In this document: piece after piece, positions 33,281 through 39,817 of the stretch
Position numbering within the stretch: the first letter of the stretch is position 1
How the letters are laid out: each line of letters opens with the position of its first letter
Assembly (NCBI GenBank): GCA_023391335.1
Contig: JAEWBG010000076.1
Location: 67,395-131,394 of the forward strand
DNA length: 64,000 nt
Source: Pseudomonadota bacterium
GTDB lineage: Bacteria; Pseudomonadota; Gammaproteobacteria; Steroidobacterales; Steroidobacteraceae
Reading direction: 5' to 3'
The notes under the pieces: generated by a model
Told to the model about the DNA's origin: nothing
Database searches by the model: none
The model's input: the letters and a program-made list of their open reading frames with translations, nothing else
Position numbers and translations under genes: made by a program

Positions 33281-34567
33281 ATGAAATTAAAACGCTACCA
33301 CGCCCCCGACATGCGTCAGGCATTGCGACAAGTGCGCGATGCGCAAGGTCCGGATGCCGTGATTCTCTCGACTCGCAAGGTCAACGGCGGAGTTGAAGTC
33401 GTTGCGGCAGTGGATTTCGACGTCGCTGAAGAAGGTGTCGACACGTATGGACGCGACAGCGCTCATGTCAGCCAGCCTTCGCAACAAGCAACCGTGACGA
33501 CGGCACAGCTCGAACGTAGTGCGCTCATGGGACGCGACGCGGCCGCCAACGAACAACGGCGTGAGTCTTCGACCACTGCGGCGGATTTTGCCGCGCTGGC
33601 GCATCGACTCACTGAAGCGGCGGATCCAGATGTCGCAGTGGGCGAGGGCGTCAGCGAAGAGCTGCGCACTTTGCGCCGTATGTTGGAAACGCAGCTTGCA
33701 ACGTTGGCTTGGAACGATCTCTCACGACGTTCGCCGATTCAGACCGAGCTGTTGAAACAGATGACAGTGCTCGGGCTGGCGAACGATTTGGCTGCGGAAC
33801 TCGTGAGCCAATTGCCAACTCGTTTGGAGCTCTCGGAGGCACAACGCATTGCGTTGGCATTGCTCGCGCGCCGCATATCGACCGTTGAAGAACGTTGGCT
33901 CGACAAGGGTGGCGTGGTGGCGATGGTGGGCGCAACGGGCGTCGGCAAGACCACCATGGTGGCGAAGCTTGCCGCGCGTTGGGTATTGCGCCATGGGCCG
34001 CGCGATCTCGCGTTGATCTCGACCGATTCCGTACGTATCGGCGCGCAAGAGCAGATTCACACGCTCGGGCGCTTGATCGGTGCACCTGCGTACGCAGTCG
34101 ATGGTGCGCACGAACTTCCCGACCTTCTTGATCACTTGTCGTCACGCCGCATGATTTTGATCGACACCGCGGGCTTGAGTCAGCGCGATTCGCGACTGGC
34201 AAGCGAACTCGCCTCACTCGCGAGCGCAAGCGACCGCATCGAAACCTCACTCGTCCTTTCGTCGGCGGCGCAGGCCGGTGCTATCGAAGAAGCCGTGGAT
34301 CGCTTCGCTCCAGCTCAGCCATTGACCTGCGTGCTAACGAAACTCGATGAAGCGACCAGTTTGGGCGGCGCGATCTCGACCTTGATTCGCTCGAAGTTGC
34401 CGCTCGCCTACGTGAGCGACGGGCAACGCGTACCTGAGGATTTGAGCCCGGCACGTTCGCATCAACTGATTGCGCGCGCGGTAGAGCTCTCGCGCAAATC
34501 GGGTGCGCATGCAGATGAAGATTTATTACGACGCCGCTTCGGCAACATCGCACACGCGATCGCTTGA
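33281..34567 (+). CDS. flhF: FlhF, SRP-like GTPase for flagellar placement
   Basis: Places the flagellum at the pole and recruits FliF. N-terminal basic region (MKLKRYHAPDMRQALRQVRD), a variable middle, then the NG GTPase: G1 GATGVGKTT at about residue 217, DTAG-type switch (LIDTAGLSQRD), and TKLDEA near the C-terminus. 428 residues is in range. The ATG follows a repeat arm and has no clear ribosome binding site. flhG follows directly. Confidence 0.95.
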   Translation: MKLKRYHAPDMRQALRQVRDAQGPDAVILSTRKVNGGVEVVAAVDFDVAEEGVDTYGRDSAHVSQPSQQATVTTAQLERSALMGRDAAANEQRRESSTTAADFAALAHRLTEAADPDVAVGEGVSEELRTLRRMLETQLATLAWNDLSRRSPIQTELLKQMTVLGLANDLAAELVSQLPTRLELSEAQRIALALLARRISTVEERWLDKGGVVAMVGATGVGKTTMVAKLAARWVLRHGPRDLALISTDSVRIGAQEQIHTLGRLIGAPAYAVDGAHELPDLLDHLSSRRMILIDTAGLSQRDSRLASELASLASASDRIETSLVLSSAAQAGAIEEAVDRFAPAQPLTCVLTKLDEATSLGGAISTLIRSKLPLAYVSDGQRVPEDLSPARSHQLIARAVELSRKSGAHADEDLLRRRFGNIAHAIA

Positions 34568-34601
34568 GCCACTTGAGAACACAGCAACAAAGGTATTTCG
34601 G

Positions 34602-35474
34602 ATGGAAGCAATGCAAACCACTGGCTTGAGACGCGCGGCTCAACCAGGTCCGGTCCAAGTCATCGCAGTGACGGGCGGCAAGGGCGGCGTGGGCAAGACC
34701 AGTGTATCGGTGAATTTGGCGACTGCCATGGCCTCGACCGGCAAGCGCGTCATGCTGCTCGATGGCGATCTGGGGTTGGCGAACGTCGATGTGTTCCTGG
34801 GCCTCTCGCCGCGGCATACGATGGCACACGTACTCTCGGGCGAGCGCACGTTGGAAGAAATCATCATCGAATCCCCGCAAGGAATTCAGGTGGTGCCGGG
34901 GGCATCCGGTGTGGCCGATCTCGCTAATCTTTCGGCGGCAGGACATCTCGGGTTGGTGCAGGCGTTCAGCGCGTTGAGTCAACGCGTCGACACCTTGATC
35001 GTCGATACGTCTGCAGGCATCTCCCATAGCGTGATCCAGTTCACACAAGCAGCACAGAACGTATTGCTTGTGGTGTGCGACGAGCCAGCCTCTATGACGG
35101 ACGCTTATGCATTGGTGAAGGTCATGAGCCGCGGTCATGGCGTGAATCGATTCCATGTCGTCGCCAACATGGCGCGTGCGCCGGGCGAGGGCGAGACTTT
35201 GTTCAAAAAACTCGAACGCGTCACGGGCCGCTTCCTCGATGTCACCCTCGAGTACGTGGGTGAAATCCCCGAGGACCCGTATTTACGTAAGGCGATTCGT
35301 GAACAGCGTCCGGTCGTTGCTGCTTTCCCTTCATGCCCTGCAGCTCGGGCATTCAAGAAATTGGCGTTGAAGGCCGATAAGTGGCCTATACCGGAAGGCC
35401 CGCGAGGCAATCTGGAGTTTTTCGTCGAGCGTTTGGTGCGCAAACCGCAGGCGCGACTGGAGGTCGTGCAATGA
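34602..35474 (+). CDS. flhG: FlhG (FleN), flagellar number regulator
   Basis: MinD-like ATPase that limits flagellar number, antagonises FleQ and activates the FlhF GTPase. It has the deviant Walker A (GGKGGVGKTSVSVNLA), DGDLGLANVD and a C-terminal membrane-targeting region. I place the start at ATG 34602: the N-terminal peptide MEAMQTTGLRR resembles the short activator helix that touches FlhF. The frame extends up to 34503 inside flhF, which is unlikely to be used. The stop overlaps the fliA start by four bases. Confidence 0.95.
   Translation: MEAMQTTGLRRAAQPGPVQVIAVTGGKGGVGKTSVSVNLATAMASTGKRVMLLDGDLGLANVDVFLGLSPRHTMAHVLSGERTLEEIIIESPQGIQVVPGASGVADLANLSAAGHLGLVQAFSALSQRVDTLIVDTSAGISHSVIQFTQAAQNVLLVVCDEPASMTDAYALVKVMSRGHGVNRFHVVANMARAPGEGETLFKKLERVTGRFLDVTLEYVGEIPEDPYLRKAIREQRPVVAAFPSCPAARAFKKLALKADKWPIPEGPRGNLEFFVERLVRKPQARLEVVQ
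35353..35380 (+). promoter_or_regulatory. Possible internal sigma-28 promoter before fliA
   Basis: TCAAGAAA, 12 bases, GCCGATAA: the -10 element is perfect and the -35 half matches in its first five bases. It lies in the flhG coding end, 90 bp before fliA. Such a site would let FliA drive its own operon; it could also be chance inside coding sequence. Confidence 0.35.
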
Positions 35475-36211
35475 GTGGATTGAACGCATACAAGGCGCAG
35501 GCGAACGCTGCCAATGCGGATGCGTTGGTGATGCGCCACGCAGAGTTGGTGAAGCGAATTGCTTATCACTTGGCAGGGCGCTTACCGGCATCAGTCGAAG
35601 TGGCGGATTTGATTCAGGCAGGAATGCTCGGATTGTTGGAAGCCGCGTCGAACTACACCGCCGATCGCGGTGCGAGCTTCGAGACGTATGCCGGTATTCG
35701 AATTCGTGGAGCAATGCTGGATGCATTGCGCAAGTTGGATTGGGCGCCGCGCTCGGTGCATCGCAAAGCACGTGCTGCTGCAGCAGCAGTGCGCGAGATC
35801 GAGTCGGAATTCGGCCGCGAGGCGCGCGACAACGAAATCGCGCAAAAGATGGGCGTCACGTTGGATGACTACCATCGAATCGCGCAGGACGCCGCGAGTT
35901 GCCGAATCACGAGCTTGGATAGCGCCAATGACGATGAGGACTCGCCGCTCGGACGCGTCAAGGATGAAGGAGCGGATCCGTTTGCGGACGTGAGCGACTC
36001 GGGGTTCCGGGCCGCGCTCGCGCAAGCGATCCAAGATTTGCCGGAGCGCGAACGATTGGTCATGTCGTTGTACTACGACGATGAGCTGAATCTCAAAGAG
36101 ATCGGCGCGGTGTTGAAAGTGACGGAATCGCGAGTGTGTCAATTGCACGGACAAGCGCTGGTGCGATTGAAGGCACGCTTAGTGGATTGGCGCGATCGAG
36201 TCGGAAGTTGA
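35471..36211 (+). CDS. fliA: FliA, sigma-28 factor
   Basis: Flagellar sigma factor for late genes such as fliC. Regions 2 (DLIQAGMLGLLEAASNY, FETYAGIRIRGAMLDALRKLDW, in part), 3 and 4 (LPERERLVMSLYYDDELNLKEIGAVL, in part; VTESRVCQLHGQALVRLKARL) are complete. 246 residues from the ATG at 35471, which overlaps the flhG stop. The anti-sigma gene flgM is not in this window. Confidence 0.97.
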   Translation: MSGLNAYKAQANAANADALVMRHAELVKRIAYHLAGRLPASVEVADLIQAGMLGLLEAASNYTADRGASFETYAGIRIRGAMLDALRKLDWAPRSVHRKARAAAAAVREIESEFGREARDNEIAQKMGVTLDDYHRIAQDAASCRITSLDSANDDEDSPLGRVKDEGADPFADVSDSGFRAALAQAIQDLPERERLVMSLYYDDELNLKEIGAVLKVTESRVCQLHGQALVRLKARLVDWRDRVGS

Positions 36212-36220
36212 ATTGAGAGT

Positions 36221-36306
36221 GGGTTGGAGGCTGGGGACTTGAGGCTGGGGCCGGAATCAGAGTGGAGAACGCTTCTGGTCTGGCCCCAGCCTCCAGTCGC
36301 CAGCCC
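36221..36306. repeat. Heptamer-arm spacer element, fliA-cheY
   Basis: Left arm 36221-36253 (TTGGAGGCTGGGGACTTGAG, then GCTGGGGCC) and right arm 36280-36306 (GGCCCCAGCCTCCAGTCGCC). The loop is about 27 bp. The AGGAG of cheY follows. Confidence 0.83.
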
Positions 36307-36324
36307 GATTGCTAGGAGACCTAA

Positions 36325-36717
36325 GTGAGCAAAGACATGAAGTTCTTGGTCGTCGACGATTTCTCGACGATGCGTCGCATCATCAAGAATCTGCTGAACG
36401 ACCTCGGCTATGCCAACGTCACAGAAGCGGACGACGGGCAAACCGCGCTGCCCATGCTGCAAACCGGCGCATTCGATTTCTTGATCACGGATTGGAATAT
36501 GCCCGGCATGCCGGGATTGGATCTTCTCAAAGCCGTGCGTGCCGATCCGAAGCTCGCGAAGATGCCGGTGCTGATGCTTACGGCAGAAGCGAAGCGCGAG
36601 CAGATCATCGAGGCGGCTCAGGCTGGAGTGAACGGCTACGTCATCAAGCCGTTCACGGCCGTGACGCTGAAAGAGAAGATCGACAAGATTCTCGAGCAGC
36701 GCGCGAACGCAGCCTAA
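36325..36717 (+). CDS. cheY: CheY, chemotaxis response regulator
   Basis: Single-domain receiver that binds FliM when phosphorylated. The acidic pair DD (VVDDFSTMRR), the phospho-acceptor Asp in TDWNMPG, Thr in MLTAEA, and Lys in VIKPF are in place; 130 residues. GTG start with AGGAG eight bases upstream. cheZ follows, as in Pseudomonas. Confidence 0.97.
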   Translation: MSKDMKFLVVDDFSTMRRIIKNLLNDLGYANVTEADDGQTALPMLQTGAFDFLITDWNMPGMPGLDLLKAVRADPKLAKMPVLMLTAEAKREQIIEAAQAGVNGYVIKPFTAVTLKEKIDKILEQRANAA

Positions 36718-36786
36718 TCCATGCATCTTGAGCGCAAGAGCAGCTACTCGCGGCTTTTCACTTGAGAGCTAGAACAGGACAAGAAT

Positions 36787-37527
36787 ATGAGTAGCGGAAT
36801 CCTGGCGTTGCGCGAAGAGTACGGCGCGAGCATCGCCGCGCTCGCCGGCGCACTGGCCGCAGGCGACGAGGCGGCGTTTCTAGCGGAACTCGACGCGCTC
36901 GTGCGCCGGCGCGAGATGACGCTGTTCGGCGAGCTGCGCAAGTTGACCGGAGACTTGCAATCCGCATTGGATCGCTTCCGCCTCGATTCCCGTTTGCTGG
37001 TGTTGGCAGAGAAAGAAGTACCCGATGCGCGTCATCGCCTCGATCACGTTTTGAAACTGACCGACGAGGCTGCGCATCGCACGATGGATTTGGTGGAGCA
37101 ATCGGCGCCGCTTGCGGATCGGACGGCAACGTCGGCTACCGAAATCCAAGCGGTGTGGAAGCGATTCCGTCAGCGTCAAGTCGACGTGGCCGAATTTCAG
37201 TCGATGGTTTTGAAGATGGACAAGTTCCTCAACGAAGCCTGTGCAGACATGGATCGCGTGCGCGGCAATCTGTCGGAGGTCTTGTTGGCTCAGGGCTTCC
37301 AAGATCTTTCCGGACAGATCATTCGCGGCGTGATGAAGCTCGTCTCGGAATTGGAAGTCGCGCTGGCGGACCTGATTCGCCTTTCGAAGGCCGGCTCCGA
37401 TCAAGTGAAGGCTTCGACGGGCGACACAACTCGCGGCTTCGGTCCCGTAATCCCAGGCATCAACAATGGTCCGGCCGTCAGCGGCCAACAAGACGTCGAT
37501 GCGCTGCTGTCTGGGTTGGGAATGTGA
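36787..37527 (+). CDS. cheZ: CheZ, CheY-P phosphatase
   Basis: Removes phosphate from CheY. Long helical hairpin with the catalytic glutamine region (LAQGFQDLSGQIIRGVMKLV) and a C-terminal CheY-binding tail (GQQDVDALLSGLGM). 246 residues, slightly longer than in E. coli (214). In Pseudomonas the next genes would be cheA and cheB; here the motA-like gene follows at once. Confidence 0.94.
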   Translation: MSSGILALREEYGASIAALAGALAAGDEAAFLAELDALVRRREMTLFGELRKLTGDLQSALDRFRLDSRLLVLAEKEVPDARHRLDHVLKLTDEAAHRTMDLVEQSAPLADRTATSATEIQAVWKRFRQRQVDVAEFQSMVLKMDKFLNEACADMDRVRGNLSEVLLAQGFQDLSGQIIRGVMKLVSELEVALADLIRLSKAGSDQVKASTGDTTRGFGPVIPGINNGPAVSGQQDVDALLSGLGM

Positions 37528-37532
37528 GGAGG

Positions 37533-37630
37533 GTAGTGACTGGTGACTAGTGACTCGGGGATAGCAAGACTTCTCTTTGCTCTCCGGTTTCCGGTTCTGA
37601 CTATTCACTATCCGCTAGTCGCCAGTCACT
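37533..37630. repeat. Heptamer-arm spacer element, cheZ-motA
   Basis: Left arm 37533-37560 (AGTGACTGGTGACTAGTGAC) and right arm 37597-37630 (GACTATTCACTATCCGCTAG and more). The loop is about 36 bp. Confidence 0.85.
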
Positions 37631-37640
37631 TCTCTTAACC

Positions 37641-38381
37641 ATGGATATCCTCAGTCTCATCGGCATCATCCTCGCACTGTGCGCACTCTTGGTGGGCGCA
37701 GTGCTGAAGGGTGCCGGCATTCATGCGTTGCTGTCGTCGGCCGCGTTCATGATTGTCGTTGTCGGTACGATCGCATCGATCTGCGTGCAGACGCCGATGC
37801 AAGTAATGAAGCATGCGATGAAAGTCCTGCCGTGGGTGTTCAAACCACCGGTGATCGAACGCAGCGAGTTGATCAAGCGGATGGTGGAGTGGAGCAACAT
37901 TGCACGTAAGCAAGGATTGCTGGGTCTCGAGCCCGTCATCGAGAAAGAGAAGGATGATTTTGTGCGCAAAGGTTTGCAGCTCGTCGTCGACGGCAGCGAA
38001 CCCGAAGTCATTCGTAACGTGCTCGAAGTCGATATGCACGTGCGCGAACAAGCCGACACACGCGGCGCGAAAGTATTCGAAGGCATGGGCATCTACTCTC
38101 CGACCCTCGGCATCATCGGCGCGGTGCTCGGCCTCATGGCCGTGATGCAGAACCTCGCCGACCCTAGCAAACTCGGCCACGGCATCGCGGCCGCATTCGT
38201 CGCGACGATTTATGGCATCGGCCTCGCAAACCTCTTCTTCCTGCCCGTTGCCAGCAAACTGAAAGGCGTCATCGCGTCCATGAGCGAATCGCGTGAAATG
38301 GTCATCGAAGGCATGATCTCCATCGCCCAAGGCGAAAACCCTCGCAGCATTGAGGCGAAGTTGCAGGGATATCTTCACTAG
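37641..38381 (+). CDS. MotA/MotC-type stator protein
   Basis: Ion-channel stator subunit with four membrane helices: two at the N-terminus (ILSLIGIILALCALLVGAVL, AAFMIVVVGTIASICVQ) and two after the cytoplasmic loop (TLGIIGAVLGLMAVMQ, HGIAAAFVATIYGIGLANLF). The conserved prolines (YSPTLGIIG) and charged loop residues for FliG contact are present. 246 residues. Place and size fit motC of Pseudomonas. No Shine-Dalgarno sequence; the ATG follows a repeat arm. Confidence 0.95.
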   Translation: MDILSLIGIILALCALLVGAVLKGAGIHALLSSAAFMIVVVGTIASICVQTPMQVMKHAMKVLPWVFKPPVIERSELIKRMVEWSNIARKQGLLGLEPVIEKEKDDFVRKGLQLVVDGSEPEVIRNVLEVDMHVREQADTRGAKVFEGMGIYSPTLGIIGAVLGLMAVMQNLADPSKLGHGIAAAFVATIYGIGLANLFFLPVASKLKGVIASMSESREMVIEGMISIAQGENPRSIEAKLQGYLH

Positions 38382-38636
38382 TGACTCGTGACTAGTGACT
38401 AGTGACTGGTAAGAGATCGCTTCGCGTAGAGAACTCTCGCGCGCTGCCGTCACGTCGAAGTGGATCGGCATCAGGCTGCGACTGCCCCTGTTTGACCTAT
38501 CCGCTAGTCACCAGTCATCAGTCACTATCCTTAAAGAATTCTGCCGCGCTGCCGTCACAGCGAAGTGAACCGGTATCAGGTTGCGAGTTCGGTTGTCTGA
38601 ACTATCCGCTAGTCACTAGTCACCAGTCACTACCTT
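38378..38636. repeat. Spacer element motA-motB with a duplicated loop and right arm
   Basis: Left arm 38378-38410 (TGACTAG four to five times, overlapping the motA stop). The loop plus right arm is then present twice in tandem, 38428-38532 and 38533-38636, about 105 bp each and clearly diverged in sequence. Each copy ends in a CTAGTCACCAGTCA-like arm. The second copy ends on the TTG start codon of motB. Confidence 0.88.
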
Positions 38637-39615
38637 GGCGCGCAAACACAAACACGAAGAGCATCTGAACCACGAGGCGTGGGCGATCCCCTATGGGGAT
38701 TTGATCACGCTGTTGTTGGCGTTCTTCGTCGTGATGTATGCGATGTCTTCGGTGAACGAGGGCAAGTATCGCGTGCTGTCGGATTCCTTGGTCGCGGCAT
38801 TTAGAGGTTCGCCGAAGACGCTGCAGCCGATTCAAGTGGGCGAGAAATCGCGCGGGTCGGGCGCGGACATCCACATGTCGATAGTGCAGCAGGCGATGTT
38901 GGAAGGGCAGCCACGGGAATTGTTTCAGCATATCGTCGAGGCGCAAACCGGAAAGCAGGCGAACAGCTCCGACACCAAGCCGAGTGCAGATCCGAACGAT
39001 ACGGGCACGATTTCGGTGAAGCATGCGGCTGAAGCAGCCGAGCTCGACAAGGTCGCGGATCAGGTCGAGCAGGCGATGGCGGGCTTGATTCAACAAGATC
39101 TCATCGTCGTGCGTCGTCACGGCGTGTGGGTCGAGGTCGAAATTCGCACCGACATTCTGTTCCCCAGCGGTGTCGCAACGCTCACGCCCAATGCCGCGGA
39201 TGTGTTGAAGCAGCTTGCCCAAACGTTGAAGCCATTTCCGAATCCGATCCGCGTCGAAGGTCACACAGACAATCGGCCGATCAACACGATCGCATTCCCA
39301 TCGAACTGGGAACTCTCCGCTGCACGCGCGGCGAGCGTGGTGCACTTGTTCACGCAGCAGGGCATGGATCCCGCTCGTCTCGCAGTGATTGGTTTGGGCG
39401 AATACCGGCCTGCACAACCGAACGACACACCGGAAGGTCGCAACGCAAATCGCCGCGTCGTGCTCGTCATACTCGGCGGCAAGGGGATGCCCGAAGGAAC
39501 GTACGGTGCACAACGTGGAGCCGAGGCAGCTCAGGCCGAGGTTACCGCCGATCCGACCGATTCCGCTGCGGCGCCGCAAGCCGCAACGTCCGAGCCCGTC
39601 GCGACATCAATGTAA
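38635..39615 (+). CDS. MotB/MotD-type stator protein
   Basis: Stator subunit that anchors to peptidoglycan. N-terminal plug and transmembrane helix with the proton-binding Asp (AIPYGDLITLLLAFFVVMYA), then a C-terminal OmpA-like domain (LFPSGVATLTPNAADVLKQL, VEGHTDNRPI, GEYRPAQPNDTPEGRNANRR). 326 residues. The family N-terminus (MARKxKHEEH) fixes the start at the TTG 38635, which is formed at the junction with the duplicated repeat and has no ribosome binding site. The stop overlaps the palindrome AAGCCCGCGGGCTT (39614-39627). Confidence 0.95.
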   Translation: MARKHKHEEHLNHEAWAIPYGDLITLLLAFFVVMYAMSSVNEGKYRVLSDSLVAAFRGSPKTLQPIQVGEKSRGSGADIHMSIVQQAMLEGQPRELFQHIVEAQTGKQANSSDTKPSADPNDTGTISVKHAAEAAELDKVADQVEQAMAGLIQQDLIVVRRHGVWVEVEIRTDILFPSGVATLTPNAADVLKQLAQTLKPFPNPIRVEGHTDNRPINTIAFPSNWELSAARAASVVHLFTQQGMDPARLAVIGLGEYRPAQPNDTPEGRNANRRVVLVILGGKGMPEGTYGAQRGAEAAQAEVTADPTDSAAAPQAATSEPVATSM

Positions 39616-39640
39616 GCCCGCGGGCTTCGAATGTCCTACC

Positions 39641-39658
39641 GACACATATATATGTGTC
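39641..39658. other. 18-bp AT-rich palindrome after motB
   Basis: GACACATATATATGTGTC is a perfect palindrome 26 bases after the motB stop. It could be an operator for a dimeric regulator of the following oxidoreductase gene (start 39818) or part of a terminator; no T tract follows. Confidence 0.45.
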
Positions 39659-39817
39659 CGGCTCCGTCTTGATCCCCCACAACGCTTCCGCCCTCCTGCG
39701 GAGCGCCACAATCGCGCCTCGACTCGTCCTTCTTCAAACTGCCGGCTTGCAAGGAAAGATCGGCATGGCCGGTCTATTTGGAATGTCCACCCGCGGCCAT
39801 GTTGACGAGGTGTATCC

